Positions 14,992 to 21,848 of a stretch of DNA of 23,285 bases are shown here, one piece after another (positions within the stretch are counted from its first letter, which is position 1; every line of letters begins with the position of its first letter). The stretch covers positions 1-23,285 of the forward strand of contig CAYTZH010000058.1 of assembly GCA_964442285.1 (NCBI GenBank), given 5' to 3'. The position numbers and the translations under genes are program-made. The notes beneath the pieces were generated by a model. The model made no database searches. It saw nothing but the letters and a program-made list of their open reading frames with translations, and was not told the origin of the DNA. Origin of the DNA: CAYTZH01 sp964442285 (GTDB lineage Bacteria > Myxococcota_A > UBA9160 > JAFDET01).

Positions 14992-16026
14992 TCAGGAGCG
15001 GATCGTCACGTCCCGCAGCAGGCGGAGCTCGTCGAGACAGCGTCCGGTTCCGAGCGCCACGGCGGTGAGCGGGTCCTCGGCGAGCATCACGGGCAGACCG
15101 GTCTCCTCGCGCAGCAGGATGTCGATGTTGGCGAGGAGCGAGCCCCCGCCCACGAGCACGATGCCCTTGTCCACGATGTCGGCGGCCAGCTCGGGCGGCG
15201 TCCGCTCGAGAGCGACCTTCACGCTCTCGACGATGGCGTTCACGGGCTCGGCCAACGCCTCCCGCACCTCCTCGGACTTGATCTCCAGGGTCTTGGGCAC
15301 GCCCGCGACCAGGTCGCGCCCCTTGACCTCCATCGACCGCACCGAGTCCGTGGGATAGGCCGTGCCGATGTTGATCTTGATCAGCTCGGCCGTGCGCTCG
15401 CCGATCAGCAGGTTGTAGCGGCGCTTGATGTGGTTGATGATCGCGTCGTCCATCTTGTCGCCGCCGACGCGCGCCGAGTTCGAGTAGACGATTCCCGAGA
15501 GCGAGATGACGGCGACCTCGGTGGTGCCCCCACCCACGTCGATGATCATGTTGCCGGACGGCTCGGTCACCGGGAGGCCGGCGCCGATGGCGGCCGCCAT
15601 GGGCTCCTCGATCAGGTAGACCTCGCGCGCCCCGGCCGACATCGCCGACTCGCGCACCGCGCGCTGCTCGACGGAGGTGATGCCCGAGGGCACCGCGATC
15701 ACGATCCGCGGGCGCACCAGCGTCGAGCGGTTGTGCACGCGCTGGATGAAGTAGCGGAGCATCGCCTCGGTGATCTCGAAGTCGGCGATGACGCCGTCCT
15801 TCATCGGCCGGATGGCGACGATGTTGCCGGGCGTGCGCCCGAGCATCTCCTTCGCCTCGCGACCCACGGCGCGCACGCGGTCGGCGCCACGGTCGTCCTT
15901 GGCGACGGCGACGACGCTCGGCTCCGACACCACGATGCCCTTGCCGCGCGCGTACACGAGGGTGTTGGCCGTGCCCAGGTCGACGGCCAGATCGCTCGAG
16001 AACATGCCGAGGATTCGATTCAGCAA
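14992..16026 (-). CDS. mreB: Rod-shape-determining actin-like protein MreB
   Basis: MreB forms ATP-dependent membrane-associated filaments that direct lateral wall synthesis. The phosphate-1 motif DLAVDLGTANTLVY lies near the N-terminus, IIDVGGGTTEVAVI is phosphate 2, and the C-terminal LVGGGSLLANI is the adenosine motif. I chose the TTG at 16026 (product MLNRILGMFSSDLAVDLG, 344 residues) because a GGGGGGAG ribosome site lies seven bases upstream and the short amphipathic leader fits other MreBs. An ATG at 16005 gives a slightly shorter MFSSDLAV start, and a GTG at 16071 would add 15 unconserved residues. It heads the elongasome operon, divergent from the parvulin gene. Confidence 0.95.
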   Translation of the reverse strand: MLNRILGMFSSDLAVDLGTANTLVYARGKGIVVSEPSVVAVAKDDRGADRVRAVGREAKEMLGRTPGNIVAIRPMKDGVIADFEITEAMLRYFIQRVHNRSTLVRPRIVIAVPSGITSVEQRAVRESAMSAGAREVYLIEEPMAAAIGAGLPVTEPSGNMIIDVGGGTTEVAVISLSGIVYSNSARVGGDKMDDAIINHIKRRYNLLIGERTAELIKINIGTAYPTDSVRSMEVKGRDLVAGVPKTLEIKSEEVREALAEPVNAIVESVKVALERTPPELAADIVDKGIVLVGGGSLLANIDILLREETGLPVMLAEDPLTAVALGTGRCLDELRLLRDVTIRS

Positions 16027-16119
16027 GCGCCGGCTCCCCCCAGGAACTCTCGCGTCGAGACGGCGTTGCACAGATCGCAGTCAGCCGTCCTAACTAGCTG
16101 ATTTTCGGACGCGTTTGCT

Positions 16120-16135
16120 CGAGTCGGGCGACTCG
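16120..16135. repeat. Inverted repeat in the mreB / parvulin divergent region
   Basis: CGAGTCG-GG-CGACTCG is a perfect inverted repeat with 7-base arms around a two-base centre. It lies about 95 bases before the mreB start and 150 bases before the parvulin ATG, so it could be a dyad operator serving either gene. The tiny loop makes an RNA hairpin less likely. No regulator can be named. Confidence 0.5.
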
Positions 16136-16197
16136 GAACCATGCTACCAACCCCCCCCGGGCGGGGCAAGCGGCAAACCTCCGACCGCGCCCGGCAT

Positions 16198-16225
16198 TTG
16201 CCCCCGATCCACCCTCTCGTACCTT
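16198..16225 (+). promoter_or_regulatory. Possible sigma-70 promoter of the parvulin gene
   Basis: TTGCCC (16198-16203), a 16-base spacer and TACCTT (16220-16225) give a weak match to the vegetative consensus, about 60 bases before the ATG at 16283. Between them lies a GC-rich hairpin with 8-base arms (16238-16245 and 16255-16262) in the presumed leader. Match quality is modest. Confidence 0.35.
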
Positions 16226-16282
16226 TGCGACCCCTCGCGTCCGGGCGGAGTTCCCCCGGACGCCGGGCCGGAGGGTGTACCG

Positions 16283-17800
16283 ATGCTCGAGGCACTTCGC
16301 CGCGGCCGCCGCTGGGGCACCGCGGCCGTCGTCGTGGTCGTGGGCGGCGTCTTCGTCTTCTTCATGGCGTCGGGGGCCCCCCTACAGTGCGCCGGCACCC
16401 CGAACGCCGTCGTCGCGGTGGGGGACCTCCAGTACGACCGCTACGACTTCCTGCGCACACGCGCCTTCCTCGAGGAATATCACCGATCGGTCCTCGGCGA
16501 TGCCTTCGACGCGGCCGCCGCCGAGGACTTCCTGCGGGCCAGCACCGCCAACCAGCTCATCAGCCGGGCCATCCTGACCCGGGAGGCGGAGCGGCTCGGC
16601 CTCGCCATCACCCGGGAGGAGCTGCGCCGGGCGGTCCGGGCCCAGCCCGGCTTCCGGGACGAGGAGGGCCAGTTCGACGTCGAGCGGTTCGAGAGCTACG
16701 CCGAGTACGAGTTCGGCACCCAGGCCAACTATCTGGAGACCCTCTCCCAGGAGCTCCTGGCCAACAAGGTGTCCGGCCTGCTCGGCGAGGCCGCCCACGT
16801 CTCCGAGCGGGAGGCCGAGGCCGCGGCGCGCTACCAGCTCGAGGAGATCCGCCTGGCCTGGATCGCCCTCGACCCGACCGAGTCCGCCGCCCCGGAGGGC
16901 CTGGATCCCGCCGAGGTGGAGCTCTACGCCTCCACCCAGGAGCCGGCGCTGCGGGAGCGCTACGAGGCCGAGCCGACCCGCTTCGAGGAGCCGGAGCAGG
17001 TCCGCTTCCGGCACATCCTGCTCCGGATCGGCGCCGACGACCCGGAGCTGCGGGCCGAGGAGCGCCGCGAGGAGGCGCAGAAGCTGCTCGAGCGCCTGCG
17101 GGCGGGCGAGGCGTTCGCGCCCCTGGCCGAGTCGTTCTCCGAGGATCCCTCCAGCGAGCGCGGGGGCGACATGGGCTTCGTGACCCGGGGCGAGGTCGAC
17201 CCGGCCCTCGACGAGGCGGTCTTCGCCCTGCAGCCCGGCGAGCTGGGCGAGGTGGTGCGCAGCAGCTTCGGCTTCCACGTGCTGCGGGTGGAGGAGCGCC
17301 GGGAGGCCCGGCTGCGACCCTTCGAGGACGTGCGCGAGGAGCTCGCCCGCGAACGCCTCGCGGCGGAGCGGGGCTCCGAGGGCGCGCGGGCCACCGCCGA
17401 GAGCCTGCGGGAGCAGATCGCGGGCGGCGCCAGCCTGGAGCAGGCCGCGCGGGGCCTGGGCCTGACCCTCGAGCGCACGGCCTGGCTGCGACGGCGCCAG
17501 GACGGCTTCGTGCCGGGCCTGGGCAGCGTTCCCGAGGTCCTCGACGCGGCCTTCGCGCTGACCCCGGAGCGGCCCAACGCCGACCGCGTCTTCGAGGCCG
17601 AGGGCAAGCTCGTCCTGCTCCAACTCCTGGAGCGTCGGCTGCCGGAGTCCGACATCCTGACCGAGACGGCCCGTCTCGAGCGCCAGCGGCTCCTCGCCGA
17701 GGAACGCGACCGGCTCGTCCAGGACTGGATCGAGGTCCGCCGACGGGCGCTGGAGGGCGCTGGCGAGCTCCGGGTCAACCTCGCAGCGGTCGACGGCTGA
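16283..17800 (+). CDS. Inner-membrane-anchored PpiC/PpiD-type peptidyl-prolyl isomerase
   Basis: This 505-residue protein resembles PpiD/SurA-type foldases that help outer-membrane and periplasmic proteins fold. A short positively charged start (MLEALRRGRRW) precedes one membrane span (about 13-32), giving a periplasmic body. An N-terminal SurA_N-like helical domain spans about 45-215. A parvulin (PpiC) domain runs from about 235 to 340, with the hallmarks RFRHILLRI, FAPLAESFSEDPSSERGGDM and GFHVLRVEER. A charged helical C-terminal domain follows. The ATG at 16283 has a GGAGGG ribosome site seven bases upstream; an earlier in-frame start at 16115 would add 56 residues of non-protein-like sequence. 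Its last 26 bases overlap the converging sigma-factor gene. Confidence 0.88.
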   Translation: MLEALRRGRRWGTAAVVVVVGGVFVFFMASGAPLQCAGTPNAVVAVGDLQYDRYDFLRTRAFLEEYHRSVLGDAFDAAAAEDFLRASTANQLISRAILTREAERLGLAITREELRRAVRAQPGFRDEEGQFDVERFESYAEYEFGTQANYLETLSQELLANKVSGLLGEAAHVSEREAEAAARYQLEEIRLAWIALDPTESAAPEGLDPAEVELYASTQEPALRERYEAEPTRFEEPEQVRFRHILLRIGADDPELRAEERREEAQKLLERLRAGEAFAPLAESFSEDPSSERGGDMGFVTRGEVDPALDEAVFALQPGELGEVVRSSFGFHVLRVEERREARLRPFEDVREELARERLAAERGSEGARATAESLREQIAGGASLEQAARGLGLTLERTAWLRRRQDGFVPGLGSVPEVLDAAFALTPERPNADRVFEAEGKLVLLQLLERRLPESDILTETARLERQRLLAEERDRLVQDWIEVRRRALEGAGELRVNLAAVDG

Positions 17801-19220
17801 CGCCCCGGCCCGGCTCCTGGGGACCCAGGGCGTGGGAGGAGAGCGCGCTCCGCTCCGACGCCGCGCGCAGCTTGGCCAGGGCCCGCGACTCGAGCTGCCG
17901 CACCCGCTCCCGGGAGAGACCGAGCTTGGCACCGATCTCCTCCAGGGTGTGGTCCTCCTCGCCCTTCATCCCGAAGCGCCAGCGCAGGATGTTGCGCTCC
18001 CGCTCGTTGAGCTGCGAGATGGCGGACTCGGTGGCCTGCTCCAGGCGCCGGTGATCGAGGGCCTGGTTCGGTGAGAGCAGCGCCGGGTCCTTGACCAGGT
18101 CCATCACCACGCGACCCTCGGAGCCCCGCACCTCGGCCTCGAGGCTGATCGGATCGCGGCTCATGCGGTCGAGGTCCTCGGCCTCCTCCTCGGAGATGCC
18201 CATCCGCGCCGCGATCTCCCGGTGGCTGGGCGTGCGGCCGAGCTGCTTCTCGAGATCGCCCGAGACCCGGTAGAACCGCAGCAGCGTGTCGTGCATGTGG
18301 CTCGGGATGCGGATCGTCCGCGAGTGGTTCTGGATGGCGCGGATCAGCGCCTGACGGATCCACCAGAGCGCGTAGGTCGAGAACTTGTGGCCCCGCGTGT
18401 AGTCGAACTTCTCCACGGCGCGCAGCAGCCCGAGGTTGCCCTCCTGGATCAGATCCGGGAAGGGGAAGCCCATGTTCCGGTAGTCCTTGGCGATCGCGAC
18501 CACGAGCTTGAGGTTGTGCTGCACGAATACGTTCTTGATCTCGCTCATGGCGTCGAAGGCCAGCTCGACCTCGGCCATGCGCTGCTCGAACTCCGCGGCG
18601 GGAAGCCCCACCTCCGTCTCGATCCGCACCGCGGCGCCGTCGTCCCGGCGGCGCTGCGCGTTCGCGAGCCGCCGACGGGCGTCGGCGAGATCCGTGCGCA
18701 GGCGCGCGAAGAGCTGCACCGACAGCTCCGCCTGGGCGAGCTTGCGGGGGATCTGGCGGTCGATGCGCGCCGCGGGCGCGGGGTCGGAGGGATCGCGGAG
18801 CGACTCCCGCTTCGAGAGCAGCTTCTCCACGGCCGAGAGCAGGCGGTCGATCTTGAGCGTCAGGTCCTCGCCCGCGGGCGAGCCGCTGCCGAACGCCTCG
18901 CACATCTTGCCCGTGACCCGGCCCTCGGACCGGATCCGGTGCCAGTGCTCCACCACCCGGCGCGCGGTGAAGGGCACCGACAGCACGAGCGTGTGGAACG
19001 AGCGGGTGGCGACCTCCAGGCGCTTGGCGAGGTCGGCCTCCTCCTCGCGGGTCAGGGTGCGGATGTCCCCGATCTCCCCGAAGTACGAAACCAGGCTGTC
19101 GCGCTCGCGGTCGCGGTCGGCGTCCCGCGCGGCGCGCGGGCCGCGCGATGCGCGCATCACGCGGACATCGCGGGCGGCCTTCTCCGCGGCGACGGCGGCG
19201 GTCGAGAGCTTGGGACTCAT
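17775..19220 (-). CDS. Sigma-70 family RNA polymerase sigma factor (RpoD/RpoS-like, no region 1.1)
   Basis: The 481-residue protein directs RNA polymerase to promoters. Region 1.2 is SLVSYFGEIGDIRTLTREEE (42-61). Residues about 75-225 form a long charged insert like the non-conserved region of primary sigma factors. Regions 2.1-2.4 run from about 228 to 310, with the -10 recognition segment FSTYALWWIRQALIRAI (280-296) and RTIRIPSHMHD. Region 3 follows, and region 4.2 is HTLEEIGAKLGLSRERVRQL (424-443). The acidic region 1.1 of housekeeping RpoD is absent; only about 40 basic residues precede region 1.2. I therefore read it as a group 2 (stationary/stress-type) factor, but a primary factor lacking 1.1 is possible. 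The ATG at 19220 has an AGGAGG site about seven bases upstream. The 3' end overlaps the parvulin gene by 26 bases. Confidence 0.9.
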   Translation of the reverse strand: MSPKLSTAAVAAEKAARDVRVMRASRGPRAARDADRDRERDSLVSYFGEIGDIRTLTREEEADLAKRLEVATRSFHTLVLSVPFTARRVVEHWHRIRSEGRVTGKMCEAFGSGSPAGEDLTLKIDRLLSAVEKLLSKRESLRDPSDPAPAARIDRQIPRKLAQAELSVQLFARLRTDLADARRRLANAQRRRDDGAAVRIETEVGLPAAEFEQRMAEVELAFDAMSEIKNVFVQHNLKLVVAIAKDYRNMGFPFPDLIQEGNLGLLRAVEKFDYTRGHKFSTYALWWIRQALIRAIQNHSRTIRIPSHMHDTLLRFYRVSGDLEKQLGRTPSHREIAARMGISEEEAEDLDRMSRDPISLEAEVRGSEGRVVMDLVKDPALLSPNQALDHRRLEQATESAISQLNERERNILRWRFGMKGEEDHTLEEIGAKLGLSRERVRQLESRALAKLRAASERSALSSHALGPQEPGRGVSRRPLRG

Positions 19221-19303
19221 GCTGGCTCCTCCTCGGGAGGTTTCGCGGGAGGGGTGTTCGGTCGGCCCGGCGCCCGGTGTCCGACGCACCGCATTACCGA
19301 CAA

Positions 19304-19320
19304 AGGAACCATATGTTCCT
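19304..19320. repeat. Palindrome overlapping the sigma-factor promoter -10 box
   Basis: AGGAAC-CATAT-GTTCCT has perfect 6-base arms around a five-base centre. It covers the -10 element of the promoter at 19308-19336. Its GAAC-N5-GTTC core resembles the GAAC-N4-GTTC operator of Gram-positive-type LexA but with one extra base. The position suits a repressor operator; the regulator is unknown. Confidence 0.6.
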
Positions 19321-19336
19321 CGGGGTTGGACGTCAA
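19308..19336 (-). promoter_or_regulatory. Sigma-70 promoter of the sigma-factor gene
   Basis: On the minus strand TTGACG (19331-19336), a 17-base spacer and TATGGT (19308-19313) fit the vegetative consensus well. Transcription would start near 19300 and give a leader of about 80 bases before the ATG at 19220. The palindrome at 19304-19320 lies over the -10 box. Confidence 0.65.
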
Positions 19337-19500
19337 TCTCGGGTAAAGCTCGGCCCAGACGAGATTTTCCGAATGTTTTCAGGCAGGTGTAGCCGGAGTG
19401 ACACCCCGGGCGTTCCCCCGACCCGGACCACGCCCCGGACCTCGGGTCTCACCCTTTGAAGCGATGCGTCATCAAACGCCGTTCGAGGCTAAGTCCGCGA

Positions 19501-20082
19501 TCAGGCGAAGGCTTCCCGGCGGTTGCGGATCAGCTCCATGAACTCCGCGCGGGTCTTGGGGTCGCTCTCGAACTCGCCCCGGATGGAGCTGGTGATGGCC
19601 GAGGCGTTCTGCTGCTCCACCCCCCGCATCATCATGCAGAGGTGGATGGCCTCCACCACCACGGCGACGCCCTTCGGGCGCAGCACCGTCTCGATCGTGC
19701 TGGCGACCTGGGTGGTGAGCCGCTCCTGCACCTGCAGGCGGCGCGCGTACATCTCGACGAGTCGGGGCAGCTTCGAGAGGCCGACGATGCGTCCGTCGGG
19801 GATGTAGGCCACATGGGCGCGCCCGAAGAAGGGCAGCATGTGGTGCTCGCACAGGCTGTAGAAGTCGATGTCCTTCACCAGCACCATCTCGTCGTACGAC
19901 TCTTCGAAGAGGGCGTTGTTGAGGATCGCGACGGGATCCTGGGCGTAGCCGGCCGTGAGCACGCGCAGGGCCTTGGCGACCCGTAGCGGCGTGCGCTGCA
20001 GGCCGCTCCGGCCCGGGTCCTGGCCGAGCTCCTTCAGCATGCTGGCGATCAGACCCTCGATGGGATCGTTGGCGGCGCTCAT
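19501..20082 (-). CDS. folE: GTP cyclohydrolase I
   Basis: FolE opens GTP to 7,8-dihydroneopterin triphosphate, the entry to folate, biopterin-type pterins and queuosine. The 193-residue zinc-type (FolE1) enzyme has the zinc ligands C78 and H81 in YSLCEHHMLPFFG and C149 in AIHLCMMMRGVEQ. GLSKLPRLVEMYARRLQVQE (101-120) is the conserved substrate-binding helix. The ATG at 20082 overlaps the upstream PTPS stop as ATGA and has a GAGGAA ribosome site. Its product is the substrate of the two PTPS-family genes before it, so the three make a pterin operon. Downstream, 19420-19448 can pair as a short GC stem but has no T-run. Confidence 0.97.
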   Translation of the reverse strand: MSAANDPIEGLIASMLKELGQDPGRSGLQRTPLRVAKALRVLTAGYAQDPVAILNNALFEESYDEMVLVKDIDFYSLCEHHMLPFFGRAHVAYIPDGRIVGLSKLPRLVEMYARRLQVQERLTTQVASTIETVLRPKGVAVVVEAIHLCMMMRGVEQQNASAITSSIRGEFESDPKTRAEFMELIRNRREAFA

Positions 20083-20495
20083 CGGCGTTCCTCGTACTCG
20101 AATGCGTTTCGCCGCGTCTCGAGGACGCGAACCCGCAGCAGCCGCGCCCCGGTGGCGTCGGCGATCGGTCCGCGGAGGTCGCGGTGCAGGAAGGAGGCAA
20201 TGTGCTCGGCGGTAGGCACGTAGGCCTGGAAGGCGGGATCGTCGTTGAGCATGCGGTGGGCGAAGCGGTCGAGGACCCGGGTCTGCACCACCCGGTCGAG
20301 GCGGTCCCGGTCGACCACGTGGCCGAGCTTCGGGTGCACCTCTCCCGACACGGTGATCTCCACGCCGTAGTTGTGGCCGTGGCCGTTGGGGTTGGCGCAC
20401 TTGCCGTAGAGCCGCTCGTTCTCGGCGGGCGAGAGGTGGGGCTGGCTGAGCACGTGAGCCGCCGGGAAGCGGTAGCGACGGGTGACCGAGATCAT
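20079..20495 (-). CDS. 6-pyruvoyl-tetrahydropterin synthase / QueD family protein, copy A
   Basis: A 138-residue T-fold protein of the PTPS/QueD family, which converts dihydroneopterin triphosphate to 6-pyruvoyl-tetrahydropterin or, as QueD, to 6-carboxy-tetrahydropterin. The zinc histidines are H14 (FPAAH), H39 and H41 (GHGHNY), and the catalytic cysteine is C33 (GKCANPNGHGHNY, very like animal PTPS). The pterin-anchoring glutamate is E126 (RVLETRR). The Asp-His pair of the catalytic triad, usually LDHKNL, reads FAHRML here: H80 is kept but Asp is replaced by A79. The ATG at 20495 overlaps the copy B stop as ATGA. Whether it feeds queuosine, folate or a tetrahydrobiopterin-like cofactor cannot be told; no queC, queE or queF is present. 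Confidence 0.88.
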   Translation of the reverse strand: MISVTRRYRFPAAHVLSQPHLSPAENERLYGKCANPNGHGHNYGVEITVSGEVHPKLGHVVDRDRLDRVVQTRVLDRFAHRMLNDDPAFQAYVPTAEHIASFLHRDLRGPIADATGARLLRVRVLETRRNAFEYEERR

Positions 20496-20905
20496 GCGTC
20501 GTGGCGCGCCTCGACGATCTCCACCCAGAAGTCCTCCTCGGGCTCGAGTCGCACGCGGTCCAGCAGGCCCGCGGGCAACGCCTCGAGGAGCAGCTGTCGG
20601 ATCACCCGCGCCAGGTTCTCGGGTGTGGGCACGCACTTGTCGAAATAGGGCGTGTCGGCGTTCAGGTCCCGATGGTCGAAGCGGGCCATGATCTCGCGCT
20701 CGAGGATCTCCTTGAGCACCACCAGATCCATGACCATCCCGGTCTCGGGGTCGGGCTCGCCCGCCACGGTGACCTCGAGCCGGTAGTTGTGCCCGTGCTG
20801 CGCGGCGCGGCGCCCGAAGCGGGCCTGCGCTTCGGCTTCGCTGAGGTCCGGGTGCGCATAGCGCACGGACGCGGAGAATTCGATCGCACGGGTCATCCGC
20901 ACCAT
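20492..20905 (-). CDS. 6-pyruvoyl-tetrahydropterin synthase / QueD family protein, copy B (degenerate Zn/Cys site)
   Basis: A 137-residue paralogue of copy A. The HGHNY motif (H37, H39), PDPETGMVMDL, the Asp-His pair D77-H78 (RFDHRDLN), PTPENLAR and a C-terminal glutamate (E132) are all conserved. The first zinc histidine of the FSAxH motif is V14 (FSASVRY). The loop before HGH is two residues shorter than in copy A and reads GRRAAQ, with no catalytic cysteine; the only cysteine (C91) lies far away in sequence. On its own it should therefore lack normal PTPS chemistry. I chose the ATG at 20905 for its GAGG ribosome site eight bases upstream; an internal ATG at 20896 is the alternative. It is the first gene of the PTPS-PTPS-folE operon. 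Confidence 0.85.
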   Translation of the reverse strand: MVRMTRAIEFSASVRYAHPDLSEAEAQARFGRRAAQHGHNYRLEVTVAGEPDPETGMVMDLVVLKEILEREIMARFDHRDLNADTPYFDKCVPTPENLARVIRQLLLEALPAGLLDRVRLEPEEDFWVEIVEARHDA

Positions 20906-20935
20906 CCGTAACACCTCGTTTTTGCTCTGGAATGA

Positions 20936-20963
20936 AGCGTAGCGGCGGTCGGACCGGCGTCAA
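20936..20963 (-). promoter_or_regulatory. Probable promoter of the pterin operon
   Basis: On the minus strand TTGACG (20958-20963), a 16-base spacer and TACGCT (20936-20941) precede the copy B start. Transcription would begin near 20929, a leader of about 24 bases. The -10 box keeps the most conserved T, A and final T only. The promoter lies inside an inverted repeat (20942-20975). Confidence 0.45.
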
Positions 20964-20975
20964 CCGGACCGCCGC
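20942..20975. repeat. Inverted repeat between lexA and the pterin operon
   Basis: The 9-base arms GCGGCGGTC (20942-20950) and GACCGCCGC (20967-20975) are perfect complements around a 16-base centre that pairs further (CGG/CCG). As RNA from lexA it would be a strong hairpin but lacks a following T-run. As DNA it spans the spacer and -35 box of the pterin-operon promoter, so it may be an operator, a weak terminator, or both. Confidence 0.5.
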
Positions 20976-20996
20976 GCTGCGGCGTCGGCCGCCTCG

Positions 20997-21596
20997 CTAG
21001 TAGCGACGCACGATGCCGCGGACCACGCCGCGGATCTCGACGTCGGCGGCGGGAAGCTCGATCGGCGCCAGCCGCTCGTTGGCCGGCATCAGCCGCACTC
21101 CGGCACGGCCGCGGCGATAGAACTTCTTCAGGGTGGCCTCCTCGCCACGGACCAGCGCGACGACCGTCTCGCCCTCGTGGGCCTCCGGGCGGCTCTCGAC
21201 CACCACGTAGTCGCCGTCGCAGATGTGCTCCTCGATCATCGAATCGCCCCGGACGCGGAGCACGAAGCAGGGGCCGCGACCCACGAGCTCCGACGGCACC
21301 GCGATCTGCTCGTCGACCTCGATGGCCTCGATGGGCGCGCCCGCCGCGACGGTCCCGAGCAGCGGCAGCGTCACCGAGGAGGCCTGCTCGTGGGCCGGCT
21401 CGACCGAGCGGGAGCGGTTCCAGGCCTTGCGCAGCAGTCCCTTCTCCACGAGGTGCTGGACGTGCTTGTGCACCGTGGCCACGGACGAGAGTCCGAAGTG
21501 GCCACCGATCTCCTCGAGGCTCGGGGAGTAGCCGTGCTCCGCGATGAAGGCGCGGATGAAGTCGTAGATCTCTCGCTGTCGCCGGGTGAGGGCCAT
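20997..21596 (-). CDS. lexA: LexA repressor
   Basis: LexA represses DNA-repair genes until RecA-stimulated self-cleavage. The 199-residue protein has a winged-helix N-domain with SLEEIGGHFGLSSVATVHKH (26-45), closer in style to Bacillus-type LexA (EIGxxxGLxSxxTVHxH) than to the E. coli recognition helix. The cleavage site is A85-G86 (GTVAAGAP). The Ser-Lys catalytic pair is S119 (VRGDSMIEEHI) and K157 (EATLKKF). All parts for autocleavage are present. The ATG at 21596 has GGAG eight bases upstream. It is divergent from groES; I see no clear copy of a known LexA operator in the 250-base gap, so autoregulation is unconfirmed. Confidence 0.95.
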   Translation of the reverse strand: MALTRRQREIYDFIRAFIAEHGYSPSLEEIGGHFGLSSVATVHKHVQHLVEKGLLRKAWNRSRSVEPAHEQASSVTLPLLGTVAAGAPIEAIEVDEQIAVPSELVGRGPCFVLRVRGDSMIEEHICDGDYVVVESRPEAHEGETVVALVRGEEATLKKFYRRGRAGVRLMPANERLAPIELPAADVEIRGVVRGIVRRY

Positions 21597-21698
21597 GGCA
21601 CACGCTCCGAAACGCCGACCTTCCACCAAACGGTGACGAAAGTCAAGCGAAAAAGGTGTCGGCGCCGGCACGAATCGAGGAAGCGGCGGCCCCCCGGC

Positions 21699-21726
21699 TT
21701 GACAGCATCTGGGCCCTGCTTAGAAT
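21699..21726 (+). promoter_or_regulatory. Sigma-70 promoter of groES-groEL
   Basis: A perfect -35 TTGACA (21699-21704), a 16-base spacer and TAGAAT (21721-21726, five of six consensus bases) make the best promoter in the window. Transcription would start near 21733, just before the CIRCE element, the classic layout of HrcA-controlled groE operons. Confidence 0.88.
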
Positions 21727-21736
21727 CCGGCGCGAT

Positions 21737-21763
21737 TTAGCAGTCGACTCGTCCGAGTGCCAA
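21737..21763 (+). promoter_or_regulatory. CIRCE operator (HrcA binding site)
   Basis: TTAGCAGTC, nine bases, then GAGTGCCAA. The known CIRCE consensus is TTAGCACTC-N9-GAGTGCTAA, so each arm has one mismatch and the spacing is exact. It sits at the predicted transcription start of groES. HrcA binding here would repress groESL until heat or unfolded-protein stress. hrcA is not in this window. Confidence 0.93.
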
Positions 21764-21848
21764 ACCCGGGCGGGCTCATTTCCCAGATCGAGCGAAATCG
21801 GCGCCCCGGGGCACGATCCCCACGGGGCTCCGCGGAGGAAGGAAGCGC

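Noticed and set aside
16115..16282. Upstream start for the parvulin gene
   Set aside because: Adds 56 Pro/Gly-rich residues before a normal anchor sequence and has no ribosome site; 16283 has one.
16382..17932. 516-residue minus-strand open frame opposite the parvulin gene
   Set aside because: Leu/Gly/Glu-rich shadow with no recognisable domain; the plus-strand gene has a ribosome site, a membrane anchor and parvulin motifs.
19420..19448. Stem GACCCG/CGGGTC after folE as a terminator
   Set aside because: Short arms, a 17-base loop and no T-run; any role in termination is unsupported.
21618..21646. Possible lexA promoter (TTGACT, 17 bases, GAAGGT)
   Set aside because: The -35 is fair but the -10 matches only two consensus bases; not reported as a feature.
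21597..21660. LexA operator before lexA
   Set aside because: Only a loose CGTTT direct repeat is present; no GAAC-N4-GTTC, CTGT-N8-ACAG or GTTC-N7-GTTC match.
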